A stretch of 55,034 bases of DNA, taken from NCBI GenBank assembly GCA_022705045.1, contig JAKJFE010000002.1, positions 1 through 55,034 on the forward strand. Direction: 5' to 3'. The notes under the pieces are model-generated. The model ran no database searches and was not told where the DNA came from. It saw nothing but the letters and a program-made list of their open reading frames with translations. Within the stretch, counting starts at the first letter, position 1, and the number at the start of each line of letters is the position of its first letter. The stretch comes from Pseudomonadota bacterium. GTDB taxonomy: Bacteria > Pseudomonadota > Gammaproteobacteria > Xanthomonadales > Ahniellaceae. Shown piece after piece: positions 24,395-32,583 of the stretch. Both the position numbers and the translations under genes were made by a program.

Positions 24395-25623
24395 GTCCCG
24401 ACGAGTTCGACGCGCGCGTCCGCTTCGTGGCGGAACTGGCGCGACGGCTGCATCAGTACGGCACGTCGGCGCCGCGTCTGGAGCGCGCCATCGACGGCGT
24501 GAGTGCGCGCCTCGGCCTGCTGCCGACCAGCCTGTCAACGCCGACGTCGATCACGCTGTCCTTCGTCGATCCGGACGACGGCGAACTGGCCTTGCCGCGC
24601 AGGACGATGGTGATGCGCGTGAATCCGGGCGACGTGAATCTGCGCCGCCTGTGCGAAGTCGATGCCATTGCCGAGCGCGTGCTCGCGCAGCAGATCGGCA
24701 TCACCGAGGGATTGGCGGAACTGCGCGCGCTGCGCACCGGCTTGTCGGTGAAGGGCGTGGGCTTGCAGGTGCTCAGCTTCGGCATCGCCGGCGCCACCGT
24801 CGCCGCCTTGCTCAAGGGCAGTTCGGCGGATGTGCTCGCGGCGGGCAGCATCGGCCTGCTGATCGGCCTGCTGGCCCTGGTGGCCGAACGTCGGTCGAAT
24901 TTCGCGCCCTCGTTCGAGGCCGTTGCGGCGTTCCTCGCCATGTTTTTCGCGTCGCTGATCGCGTCGTCGTTGGTGCCGCTGAACGTGCGTTCGGTCCTGA
25001 TCGCCTCGATCATCGTGCTGATGCCGGGGCTGACATTGACGACCGCCGTGACCGAACTCTCGACCCAGCATCTGGTCGCCGGCACGGTTCGACTGATGGG
25101 TGCGGCGGCGACGCTGTTGAAGTTGTCGCTGGGCACCATCGCCGCGGTCCAGCTGGCCCGCGCGTTTGGCTGGACGGCCTTGCCGTCCCAGGCACTGCCG
25201 GTGCCGGCGTGGGCGGAATGGGCTGCACTGGCGGCCGCGAGTTACTCGTTTGCCGTGTTGTTCCAGGCCTCGAAACGGGACTATCCGCTGGTCATGGCTT
25301 CCGCCTGGCTGGGGTATCTGGCCACGAAATACGCCAGCGCCTGGGCCGGCCCCGAATTCGGGGTTTTTCTCGGTGGTGTGGCGGTGGGCAGCGCGGCCAA
25401 TGTCTACGCGCGCTGGCGTTCGCGTCCCGGCGCCTTGGTGCGGGTGCCCGGCATCATCCTGCTGGTGCCGGGTTCGGTGGGTTTTCGCAGTCTTTTCTTC
25501 GCGTTCGAGCGGGATGTTTATCTCAGCCTCGACACCGCATTTTCGCTGTTGGCGATTCTGATCGCGCTGGTCGCAGGTCTGCTGTTCGGCAATTTGCTGG
25601 TGCCGCCGCGCCGCTCGATTTGA
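24391..25623 (+). CDS. Threonine/serine exporter family (ThrE-type) membrane protein
   Basis: 410 residues. The soluble N-terminal domain (about 1-120) has the DUF1212 pattern: RRLHQYGTSAPRLERAI, then TSITLSF and VDAIAERVLA. About ten hydrophobic segments follow, covering both the ThrE-N and ThrE-C halves fused in one chain (for example LSFGIAGATVAALLKG and VPGIILLVPGSVGFRSLFF). Known members export threonine and serine or small peptides by proton antiport. Its ATGA overlap with the PqqD-like gene puts it in the lasso operon by transcription; whether it exports the peptide or is only a neighbour is unknown. Confidence 0.85.
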   Translation: MSPDEFDARVRFVAELARRLHQYGTSAPRLERAIDGVSARLGLLPTSLSTPTSITLSFVDPDDGELALPRRTMVMRVNPGDVNLRRLCEVDAIAERVLAQQIGITEGLAELRALRTGLSVKGVGLQVLSFGIAGATVAALLKGSSADVLAAGSIGLLIGLLALVAERRSNFAPSFEAVAAFLAMFFASLIASSLVPLNVRSVLIASIIVLMPGLTLTTAVTELSTQHLVAGTVRLMGAAATLLKLSLGTIAAVQLARAFGWTALPSQALPVPAWAEWAALAAASYSFAVLFQASKRDYPLVMASAWLGYLATKYASAWAGPEFGVFLGGVAVGSAANVYARWRSRPGALVRVPGIILLVPGSVGFRSLFFAFERDVYLSLDTAFSLLAILIALVAGLLFGNLLVPPRRSI

Positions 25624-25641
25624 CGCCGGCTGGAAATGAAA

Positions 25642-25662
25642 CGGGCCGGCAAGGCCGGCCCG
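25642..25662. terminator. Hairpin between convergent ThrE and H-NS-like genes
   Basis: A perfect 9-bp stem CGGGCCGGC / GCCGGCCCG around AAG, 19 bases after the ThrE stop and 26 bases before the H-NS-like stop. It has an A-rich left flank (GAAATGAAA), i.e. T-rich when read from the minus strand, so it probably ends the minus-strand gene best. Confidence 0.65.
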
Positions 25663-25687
25663 CGTCTGGATTCCCGAGCGGCAATGA

Positions 25688-26014
25688 TCAGCCGATCAGC
25701 AGATCCTTTTCCTTCTTGCCGGCGGCGAGCGCGTCCGCGAACCAGCGCGGTCGCTTGCCGCGGCCAGCCCAAGTCTGGGACGCATCGGCCGGATTGCGGT
25801 ATTTCGGTTTCACTTTCGAGCCTTTGGCTTTGCCGCGACCGCGTTTGCCGCCGAAAACCTGTTCGAAGGTCAGGCCTTCGTCGGACAGCAATTTCAGGAT
25901 GCGGTCGCGGATTTTTTGCACGCTTTCCACGGCGATTTCTTCTTTGCGACGTTCGGCGCGGTGAATCAGATCGTTGAGTTGCGTATGCGAGAGTTTCTTC
26001 AGGTCGATGGCCAT
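25688..26014 (-). CDS. H-NS family nucleoid-associated protein
   Basis: 108 residues. The N-terminal ~50 residues form a charged coiled-coil oligomerisation region. A basic linker (GGKRGRGKAKGSKVKPKYRN) follows, then the H-NS DNA-binding motif ASQTWAGRGKRPRWFADAL at about residues 77-95, where the GRG/GRGKRP loop enters AT-rich minor grooves. H-NS-like proteins silence horizontally acquired, AT-richer DNA. It is a stand-alone gene, convergent with the lasso/ThrE operon. Whether it controls the low-GC genes of this window is a guess. Confidence 0.92.
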   Translation of the reverse strand: MAIDLKKLSHTQLNDLIHRAERRKEEIAVESVQKIRDRILKLLSDEGLTFEQVFGGKRGRGKAKGSKVKPKYRNPADASQTWAGRGKRPRWFADALAAGKKEKDLLIG

Positions 26015-26161
26015 GGTATTTCCCCGGTAAAGCCGCGATCATCGCGAAAATCGCGGAAATCGCAAGTGTGACGCGCATCACGCTCGGCCGTGCCATGCTT
26101 GGACGTGACCAAGGTTTACCCTGCGTGCGGCGAGATCATTCCCGGTTTCGACGCCCGGAAC

Positions 26162-26189
26162 TTGGCCTGCGCCCTGTCGCGCGTACAAT
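26162..26189 (+). promoter_or_regulatory. Predicted sigma-70-type promoter
   Basis: TTGGCC (26162-26167), a 16-base spacer and TACAAT (26184-26189), 41 bases before the ATG at 26231. The rest of the 216-base divergent region holds short palindromes (CGCGATCATCGCG near 26035) upstream of the H-NS-like gene, which may be its own control region. Confidence 0.4.
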
Positions 26190-26230
26190 CGCCTTCACGA
26201 ACACAGCACTGAACAGGAACCGGAATCGCC

Positions 26231-27166
26231 ATGGGTCTTCTCGACGATCTCGAACAACAGGCGCAGAAAGAGCGCGACAGCAAGGAAGAAGTGCTGAAGC
26301 AGAAGCGCGAGTTCTTCAAGACCACCACGTTGCCGGTGATGGAGAATTTGTATGACTACCTGACGCGCTTGTCGAAGTCGCTGAACTTCCTCAAGTCCCC
26401 GCGTCTGGGTCGGTATCCGATCACCGGTTACGGCGAGGTGATCACCAAGTGCGACAACGACATGAATGTGCAGGCGCAGATGCCGATGTACGGCCGCACG
26501 TTCACGCTGACCTGCACCGGTATCGTCGATGCGTCGCAATCGCCGACCATCATGATCGAAGGCGCCAGCCGCATCGAGGCGATGATCGAACTGTTCCGTC
26601 GCTACGGTTTCGAGGCGATGGAGCGTGCCGAGAAGAACGAGAAAGGCGATCTGGTCAAGGCGCACTTCCGCGCTTGGGGCAAGGTGCCGATGACCGCGGT
26701 CTTCACTGCGGAAATGCAGTCCGACCTGCTGAAGATGGAATTCACCAACTTCGACTCGTTTGGCACCCGCAAGCAGACCGTGCGCATCTCCGAGCTCAAT
26801 GACGAATTGATGGACTCGATCGGCAAGTACATCGCGCTGCAGCAGAATTACATCCTGCGCGAGGCGATCTCGGACGAGAACCGCGAGGCTTGGCGTTCCA
26901 AGCTCCAGCAGGAACAGACGCGTCGCGAATGGGAACAGAAGATCGCCGAAGCCCAGAAGGCCGAGGAAGAGCGGCTGAAGAAGGCCCAGCAGGGCAATCG
27001 GATCACCGGAAGCTTCAAGGCCATCACCGGGGAATTCCCGAAGCCCAACACCGGACAGCAGAAAGCCGTCACCGCGCCGATTCCGCCGCAGGGCGGCAAG
27101 CCGGCCGATAGTCCGAGCGGACTGTTCCAGAAAATCGGCAGCCTGTTCGGCAAGAAAGACAAGTAA
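26231..27166 (+). CDS. Conserved cytoplasmic coiled-coil protein, function unknown
   Basis: 311 residues with no signal peptide or membrane helix. The N-terminus (1-35) is a highly charged helix (LEQQAQKERDSKEEVLKQKR). The middle (about 50-210) is a mixed alpha/beta domain without recognised motifs. Residues about 215-260 form a second, Glu/Gln/Lys-rich coiled coil, followed by a Pro-rich disordered linker and a short basic amphipathic tail (GLFQKIGSLFGKKDK) that could touch membrane or nucleic acid. It looks like a protein conserved among Lysobacterales, but I do not recognise a family. It is monocistronic and ends at a palindromic repeat shared with proS. Confidence 0.75.
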   Translation: MGLLDDLEQQAQKERDSKEEVLKQKREFFKTTTLPVMENLYDYLTRLSKSLNFLKSPRLGRYPITGYGEVITKCDNDMNVQAQMPMYGRTFTLTCTGIVDASQSPTIMIEGASRIEAMIELFRRYGFEAMERAEKNEKGDLVKAHFRAWGKVPMTAVFTAEMQSDLLKMEFTNFDSFGTRKQTVRISELNDELMDSIGKYIALQQNYILREAISDENREAWRSKLQQEQTRREWEQKIAEAQKAEEERLKKAQQGNRITGSFKAITGEFPKPNTGQQKAVTAPIPPQGGKPADSPSGLFQKIGSLFGKKDK

Positions 27167-27175
27167 GCGTTGGAA

Positions 27176-27256
27176 TCGCGGCGCACAGGCCGCTCCCACA
27201 GATCGCTCCGTCGCAATTGACTGGAGCCATCCGTGGGAGCGGCCTCCGCGTCGCGA
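27176..27256. repeat. Palindromic intergenic repeat pair (GTGGGAGCGGCC family)
   Basis: GGCCGCTCCCAC (27188-27199) faces GTGGGAGCGGCC (27233-27244), a perfect 12-bp inverted repeat. Outer arms TCGCG (27176-27180) and CGCGA (27252-27256) extend the symmetry. 'Gtgggagcggcc...cgcga' palindromes are a well-known dispersed REP-type element in xanthomonads and pseudomonads. It sits between convergent stops and may serve as a bidirectional terminator. Confidence 0.75.
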
Positions 27257-27262
27257 CGCTTT

Positions 27263-28957
27263 TCAGCCCAGCTTCGCGATCAGTCCCGCATGGTCGAGCT
27301 GCTCCGCCTCGGTCGCGCGACGCGAGCGATATTCGTAGGTGCCGGCTGCCAGTCCGCGTTCGCTGACCACGACACGATGCGGAATGCCGATCAGTTCGAT
27401 GTCGGCGAACATGGCGCCCGGGCGCAGGCCGCGATCATCCAGCAGGGTCTCGATGCCGCGCGTGTTCAGCTCGGCGTAGAGCGCGTTCGCCGCTTCCGCG
27501 ACCTTGGCGTCGTTCTTCGGGTTGATCACGCAGACGGCGACACGCCACGGCGCCATCGGCTCCGGCCAGATCACGCCGTTGTCGTCGAAGTTTTGTTCGA
27601 TCGCGGCGGCGACGATGCGGCTGACGCCGATGCCGTAGCAGCCCATGTAGCAGACGCGGGCCTTCTGCTGTTCGTCGGCGACCGTGGCGCCCATCGCTTC
27701 GGCGTATTTCTGGCCGAGCTGGAACACGTGGCCGACTTCGATGCCGCGGGCGATGCGGAGCTCGCCCTGGCCGTCCGGCGACGGGTCGCCTTCGACGACG
27801 TTGCGGAAGTCGGCGACTTCCGGTTCCGGCAGGTCGCGGCCCCAGTTCACGCCGGCCAGATGGAAGCCGCGCTCGTTGGCGCCGACGACGAAGTCGGCCA
27901 TCGCGGCGACCGAGCGGTCGGCGATCACGCGGATCGCCTTCTTCGGCGCGACCGGGCCGAGGAAACCCGGCTCGGAACCGAGGTGGTCGAGGATCTCGGC
28001 TTCGGTCGCGAGGCGGTAGTCGCCCATGCCGGCCAGTTTCGCGAGCTTGATCTCGTTGACGACGTGGTCGCCGCGCACCAGCGCCAGCACGAAGACGTTG
28101 TCGGCAGTCATGATCGCGACCGACTTTACCGTGCGTGTCAGCGCGATGCCCATCAGCGCGGCCACGTCTTCGCAGGTCTTCTGCGTCGGCGTGTCGATCT
28201 TGCGCAGCGATTCGGTGGCGGCGGCACGCGGCGCGGGTGCCAGTGCCTCGGCCATTTCGACGTTGGCGGCGTAATCCGAGCCGGTCGAGAAGGCGATCGC
28301 GTCTTCGCCGGAATCGGCCAGCACGTGGAATTCATGCGAGGCGCTGCCGCCGATGGCGCCGGTGTCGGCATTCACGGCGCGGAACTTCAGTCCGAGGCGG
28401 CTGAAGATGCGCGAATAGGCCGCGTACATGTTGTCGTATTCGCGCGCCATGCATTCCGGCGTCATGTGGAACGAATAGGCGTCCTTCATCAGGAATTCGC
28501 GCGCGCGCATCACTCCGAATCGCGGGCGGATCTCGTCGCGGAATTTGGTCTGGATCTGATAGAAGTTGATCGGCAACTGCTTGTAGCTGCGCAGTTCGTT
28601 GCGCGCAAAGTCGGTGATCACTTCCTCGTGCGTCGGGCCGTAGCAATACTCGGCCTCCTTGCGGTCCTTGATCTTCAGCAACTGGCCACCGAACTTCGCC
28701 CAGCGCCCGGTCTCCTCCCAGAGTTCCTTGGGCTGAATCGACGGCATCAGCATTTCCAGCGCACCGGCGGCGTTCATTTCCTCGCGCACCACGTTCTCGA
28801 CCTTGCGCAGCACGCGCAGCCCAAGCGGCGTCCATGTGTACAGGCCGACGGCGAGCTTGCGGATCATGCCGGCGCGCAGCATCAGTTTCTGGCTGACGAT
28901 GTCGGCGTCGGCGGGCGTTTCCTTGGTCGTGCTGAGATGGAACTGCGAAAGGCGCAT
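27263..28957 (-). CDS. proS: Proline-tRNA ligase
   Basis: 564 residues, the size of bacterial-type ProRS. Class II motifs are present: motif 2 around [17 protein letters not shown] with LMKDAYSFH (about residues 137-162) and motif 3 [13 protein letters not shown] near residue 441. Between them is the ~180-residue editing insertion domain (about 225-405). The C-terminal anticodon-binding domain starts near [15 protein letters not shown]. It charges tRNA-Pro and clears mischarged Ala-tRNA. It lies 40 bases downstream of the DUF4124 pair and may share their transcript. Confidence 0.98.
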   Translation of the reverse strand: MRLSQFHLSTTKETPADADIVSQKLMLRAGMIRKLAVGLYTWTPLGLRVLRKVENVVREEMNAAGALEMLMPSIQPKELWEETGRWAKFGGQLLKIKDRKEAEYCYGPTHEEVITDFARNELRSYKQLPINFYQIQTKFRDEIRPRFGVMRAREFLMKDAYSFHMTPECMAREYDNMYAAYSRIFSRLGLKFRAVNADTGAIGGSASHEFHVLADSGEDAIAFSTGSDYAANVEMAEALAPAPRAAATESLRKIDTPTQKTCEDVAALMGIALTRTVKSVAIMTADNVFVLALVRGDHVVNEIKLAKLAGMGDYRLATEAEILDHLGSEPGFLGPVAPKKAIRVIADRSVAAMADFVVGANERGFHLAGVNWGRDLPEPEVADFRNVVEGDPSPDGQGELRIARGIEVGHVFQLGQKYAEAMGATVADEQQKARVCYMGCYGIGVSRIVAAAIEQNFDDNGVIWPEPMAPWRVAVCVINPKNDAKVAEAANALYAELNTRGIETLLDDRGLRPGAMFADIELIGIPHRVVVSERGLAAGTYEYRSRRATEAEQLDHAGLIAKLG

Positions 28958-28997
28958 CGGACGGGCTCGAATGAGGCAGAGCCGCCGATTCTAGCCG

Positions 28998-29315
28998 TTA
29001 CTGCGCAGGTGGCGCGCTCGGTTCGACGAGACCGCTATCCGGCACCACGGTGGGCACCGAGTTGACGTTTGGCGTGCCGGTGATGCGCTCGTATGGGCGG
29101 TCGGCGGGCGGTTGGTCGGTGTAATTCCAGACGCCGTCGTCGTCCTGCCATTTGTACAGGTTTGGGCTGGTGACTTGGGCGGCTGCGGATGCGGCCGGTT
29201 CTGCGGGCACGATTTCCCGCGGTTCGTCGGGCTGGCGTTGGGTCCACGCTACACCGGCACCGATCGCGAGTGCGACCAGCACGCCGCCGACGAGATGGCG
29301 TGTCTCCAGCTCCAC
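28998..29315 (-). CDS. DUF4124 protein, membrane-anchored
   Basis: 105 residues from a GTG start. One N-terminal membrane helix (GGVLVALAIGAGVAW, about 9-23) is followed by a short linker and the DUF4124 core LYKWQDDDGVWNYTDQPP (about 53-70). The tail is Pro/Ser-rich. The family is of unknown function and common in envelope proteins of Lysobacterales and relatives. It starts 4 bases after the stop of a second DUF4124 gene, so the two form an operon. Confidence 0.82.
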   Translation of the reverse strand: MELETRHLVGGVLVALAIGAGVAWTQRQPDEPREIVPAEPAASAAAQVTSPNLYKWQDDDGVWNYTDQPPADRPYERITGTPNVNSVPTVVPDSGLVEPSAPPAQ

Positions 29316-29319
29316 GGCG

Positions 29320-29736
29320 TCAGTTGCCGCAGTATTTCTCGACTTGTCGGCGCGTCGCCGAGACTTCGGCCATCTGCTCGTCCTCGGACAAGATTTCTTC
29401 CTTGCCGTCGCCGTCGACGTCCTTCTGGACCTTGGTGTTGTTCAGCAGAATCTGCAGATTCTCGCGCGCACGCTTGCAGTTCGCGGACTCGCTGCCGTCG
29501 GTCATCGCCTTGGTCGCGGCGTTCTTGTCGGCTTCCGCCTTCGCCGCGAGTTCGGCCTCGGTCGGCGTCGCGCCCTGGGCGCGCACGTTCAGCGCCTGCG
29601 CCTCGGTTTCCTTCGGCGGCGTCTTGCTGTAGTGCCAGGTGCCTTGCTCATCCTGCCATTTGTAGAACTTCTCGGCATGGACCGGCGCGACCAGCAACAT
29701 CGTGGCGAAAAGACTGACTGCGAGCTGCGCTTTCAT
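29320..29736 (-). CDS. DUF4124 protein, periplasmic
   Basis: 138 residues from ATG 29736. A signal peptide (MKAQLAVSLFATMLLVAPVH, cut after HAE or nearby) precedes the DUF4124 core FYKWQDEQGTWHYSKTPP. The remainder is a charged helical segment with two cysteines (near CKRAREN and the C-terminal YCGN) and an EF-hand-like stretch DVDGDGKEEI. Function unknown. It is the first gene of the DUF4124 pair and is divergent from pssA, with 65 bases between starts. Confidence 0.82.
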   Translation of the reverse strand: MKAQLAVSLFATMLLVAPVHAEKFYKWQDEQGTWHYSKTPPKETEAQALNVRAQGATPTEAELAAKAEADKNAATKAMTDGSESANCKRARENLQILLNNTKVQKDVDGDGKEEILSEDEQMAEVSATRRQVEKYCGN

Positions 29737-29801
29737 GGACTGATCTCCTCCGATGGGACGATGGTAACGCGAACCCGGGCCGGCTTCGCTAAACTCGTCA
29801 C

Positions 29802-30566
29802 ATGAGCGAATCCCCGGTTGTCCCCGCACGTCATCCCGGCATCTACCTGCTGCCGAACCTGTTCACCACCGCCGGCATGATGGCGGGCTTCTTCGCGATC
29901 ATTTCCGCGTTCAACGGCAAGTTCACCGAGGCGGCCATTGCCGTGTTCGTCGCTGGCCTGCTGGATGGCGTCGACGGCCGCGTCGCACGCATGACCAACA
30001 CCCAGAGCGATTTCGGGGTGCAATACGACTCGCTGGCCGATCTGGTCAGCTTCGGCGTCGCACCCGGCGTCGTGATGTACGCCTGGGCCTTGATCGAGCT
30101 GAAGGCCTACGGCGCGATCATGGGCAAGGTCGGCTGGGCCGCGGCCTTCGTCTACACCGCCTGTGCGGCGATGCGTCTGGCGCGGTTCAACACCCAGGTC
30201 GGCGTCGTCGACAAACGCTATTTCCAAGGACTGGCCAGCCCGGCTTCGGCGGCGCTGATGATGTCCTTCGTATGGACGATGAACGATCACGCTATTCCCG
30301 GATCGAGCGTGTCCTTCATCGCGCTCGGTGTGACGCTGACTGCCGCCATCCTGATGGTCTCGCGCCTGCGCTACTGGAGCTTCAAGGCCAAGCCGGAGTC
30401 TGAACGTGTTCCCTTCATCTGGATTCCGCTGGCGCTCGGCATCATCGTGCTGCTGGTGGTGGACCCGCCGCGTGTGCTGCTCGGCATCGCCATCGCCTAT
30501 GTCGCCCACGGCCCGCTGCTGACCTTGTGGGGCATGCGCAAGCGCCGCGAGCGTCCGGCCGCGTAA
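29802..30566 (+). CDS. pssA: CDP-diacylglycerol-serine O-phosphatidyltransferase
   Basis: 254 residues with about seven membrane helices. The CDP-alcohol phosphatidyltransferase motif D-G-x2-A-R-x8-G-x3-D-x3-D is intact at about residues 58-79 (DGRVAR ... FGVQYDSLAD). It makes phosphatidylserine from CDP-diacylglycerol and L-serine, the step that leads to phosphatidylethanolamine. This is the membrane (type II, PssA/Pss1) form. The next gene starts directly after the TAA, so pssA leads or joins the partner-switch/Mla operon. A TAAACT box ends 6 bases before the ATG, hinting at a very short or absent leader. Confidence 0.94.
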   Translation: MSESPVVPARHPGIYLLPNLFTTAGMMAGFFAIISAFNGKFTEAAIAVFVAGLLDGVDGRVARMTNTQSDFGVQYDSLADLVSFGVAPGVVMYAWALIELKAYGAIMGKVGWAAAFVYTACAAMRLARFNTQVGVVDKRYFQGLASPASAALMMSFVWTMNDHAIPGSSVSFIALGVTLTAAILMVSRLRYWSFKAKPESERVPFIWIPLALGIIVLLVVDPPRVLLGIAIAYVAHGPLLTLWGMRKRRERPAA

Positions 30567-31826
30567 GTGAACGCGCTGCCGTTCATCGAACGCAGCAACG
30601 GCCGGCGCGGCAACGACAACGCGCTGGCACTGGTCGCGGACCTCGCCCAGGCGCTGGCTTCGACCCTCGATCTGAATGCCGCCCTGAACCTGGCGCTGGC
30701 GCGTATCGTCGATGTGCTCGGTGCACAGGGCGGTGCCGTGTTCCTGGTCGACGCGGCGACGAACGAACTGGTGTGTCGCGCCTGCGCCGGCCCGGTCGAT
30801 ATCCATGGGCTGCGCATTCCGGCCGACCGCGGCATCGTCGGTCGTGCCTTCACCAGCGGCCAATGCCAGATCGTGCGCGACGCTGCGACCGATCCCGATT
30901 TCACGGGCGCCATCGACCGCATCACCGGCGTGCGTACGCAGTCGATGCTGGGCACGCCGCTGATGACGGCGCGCGGTCCGATCGGCGTGCTGCAGGTCAT
31001 CAACAAACGCGACGGTGCGCTGTTCGATGAATCGGATCGTGACCTGTTGCGGGCACTCGCCGCACCGGCGGCGCTGGCCGCCAGCAATGCGGCGCTTACC
31101 CGCGACCTGCTTGAACACGCGCGCATACGCCGCGAACTGCAACTGGCGCGGCGCATGCAGCGCTCGTTGTTGCCGAAGCGACGCCGTGGCGGTTTCCCGA
31201 TCCTCGCGATCAATCATCCGGCGCAGGAAATTTCCGGCGACTTCTACGATTTCTTCGATCTGCCCGATGGCCGCATCGGCTTCGCAGTCGGTGATGTCGC
31301 CGGCAAGGGGCTCGATGCTGCCTTCCTGATGGTGCGCTGCGCGAGCCTGCTGCGTTTCGCTGGCAAGGAAGGCCTGTCGCCGTCGGTGTGGCTGGCGCGT
31401 GCGAATGACGACTTGTGCGAGACGGTCGCCGGCGGCACTTTCGTCTGTGCGGCGGTGGGTTACTACGATCCAGCGACGAAGACCGCGACCTGGGCCAATG
31501 CCGGCTTTCCGCCGGTACTGGTGCATGGCGAATCGGGCAGCGAACTGTTTCGCGCCGAAGGTCCGCCCCTCGGTATCGTGCCCGGCATGGATTTTCCGAC
31601 GCAGCAGGCGATGTTGAACGATCGCAGTCTGTACCTGTTTTCCGATGGCGTGACCGATGCGCGCGACACCGCTCGCAATGTGCTCGGGGTGCATGGCGTC
31701 GTCGACCTGATCGTGCGGCATGTGCAATGGCGACCGGAGACTCGACTGCGCCGGATCGTCGGCGAACTGCGTCGGCGCGAACTCGGCGACGACACCACCC
31801 TGCTGATCATCGAGGCCGCGGCATGA
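30567..31826 (+). CDS. GAF-SpoIIE (PP2C-type) serine phosphatase
   Basis: 419 residues from GTG 30567, directly abutting the pssA stop. A GAF sensor domain covers about residues 20-170 (GLRIPADRGIVGRAFTSGQC, LGTPLMTARGPIGVLQVINK). A short coiled linker (RRELQLARRMQRSLLPKRR) leads to the PP2C SpoIIE domain (about 200-419) with the metal-binding aspartates in ISGDFYDFFDL and VGDVAGKGLDAAF, LFSDGVTDA and GDDTTLLII. Such enzymes dephosphorylate STAS anti-anti-sigma proteins in partner switching. The two genes after it encode the cognate kinase-type and STAS-type proteins. Confidence 0.92.
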   Translation: MNALPFIERSNGRRGNDNALALVADLAQALASTLDLNAALNLALARIVDVLGAQGGAVFLVDAATNELVCRACAGPVDIHGLRIPADRGIVGRAFTSGQCQIVRDAATDPDFTGAIDRITGVRTQSMLGTPLMTARGPIGVLQVINKRDGALFDESDRDLLRALAAPAALAASNAALTRDLLEHARIRRELQLARRMQRSLLPKRRRGGFPILAINHPAQEISGDFYDFFDLPDGRIGFAVGDVAGKGLDAAFLMVRCASLLRFAGKEGLSPSVWLARANDDLCETVAGGTFVCAAVGYYDPATKTATWANAGFPPVLVHGESGSELFRAEGPPLGIVPGMDFPTQQAMLNDRSLYLFSDGVTDARDTARNVLGVHGVVDLIVRHVQWRPETRLRRIVGELRRRELGDDTTLLIIEAAA

Positions 31827-32251
31827 GTGCGCCGCCGCTGTTGCGCATCGAGTTCCCGGCGCGTGCGGAGTCGCTGGCCGAAGTGCGCGCGGCCGTCCAG
31901 CGTGCACTGGCGACCCAGCACATCGATGCCCGCATCGCGGCGCGCATCGTGCTCGCGATCGACGAAGCCTGCGCCAACATCATCCGCCACGCCTATCGCG
32001 GCTGCGGCGACGGGCGCATCGCGCTACGCATCGAACGCCATCGCGAACGCCTGCGTTTCCGGCTGCGCGACCGCGCGCCGGCGGTCGATCCGGGTTGCGT
32101 CAAGCCGCGCGACCTCAGCGAATGCCGGCCTGGCGGGCTCGGCATCAATATCATCGACGAGACGATGGACCACTGGCGGCTGCGACCGCTGAAGCGTCAT
32201 TGCGGCAATGTGCTGACGATGGTGCGACGACTGCATGCGAGGAAAGCCTGA
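31823..32251 (+). CDS. RsbW/SpoIIAB-like GHKL ATPase (anti-sigma-type serine kinase)
   Basis: 142 residues from ATG 31823, overlapping the phosphatase stop by 4 bases. It has the short GHKL fold: N-box LAIDEACANIIRHAYRG (Glu and Asn that hold ATP-Mg, about residues 46-60) and G2 box GGLGINIIDETMD near residue 112. The G1 box is degenerate (DRAPAVDPG rather than DxGxG). Family members bind a sigma factor or other partner and phosphorylate the STAS antagonist. No sigma factor gene is near, so the partner may be something else. Confidence 0.87.
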   Translation: MSAPPLLRIEFPARAESLAEVRAAVQRALATQHIDARIAARIVLAIDEACANIIRHAYRGCGDGRIALRIERHRERLRFRLRDRAPAVDPGCVKPRDLSECRPGGLGINIIDETMDHWRLRPLKRHCGNVLTMVRRLHARKA

Positions 32252-32583
32252 TGGACAAAGGCAGTGAACTGCGTCGCGACGGCGACTGGGCGGTGTTGCG
32301 CATCTGGGGTGAGGTCGACCTGTCCTGGTCGCAGGACGTGCGTCGGCAGGTGCTGGAGGCCTACGCGAAAGTGAAGTCGCTGGCGGTGCAACTCGATGGC
32401 GTCAGCTACATCGACTCCTCGGGCATCGCCGCGCTGGTCGAAGGCTTCCAGCATGCGCGCAGCAAAGGCGGACGCTTCGCATTGCTTGCGCCGAGCGAAG
32501 CCGTACGCGCGGTGCTGGAACTGGCGCGACTCGACCGCGTTTTCCCGATCTTCACCGACCTCGCGGCCGCACGCGCCGCATGA
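32251..32583 (+). CDS. STAS-domain protein (anti-anti-sigma or MlaB-like)
   Basis: 110 residues; start and previous stop share one base (TGATG). The STAS fold has the phosphorylation-site sequence YIDSSGIAALV, with Ser56/Ser57 at the position phosphorylated in SpoIIAA and RsbV. The same fold, with Thr or Ser here, is used by MlaB, the cytoplasmic STAS subunit that binds MlaF in the phospholipid transporter MlaFEDB. Its place between an RsbW-like kinase and mlaE means it can be read as either, or as both. The following mlaE start overlaps by 4 bases. Confidence 0.88.
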   Translation: MDKGSELRRDGDWAVLRIWGEVDLSWSQDVRRQVLEAYAKVKSLAVQLDGVSYIDSSGIAALVEGFQHARSKGGRFALLAPSEAVRAVLELARLDRVFPIFTDLAAARAA

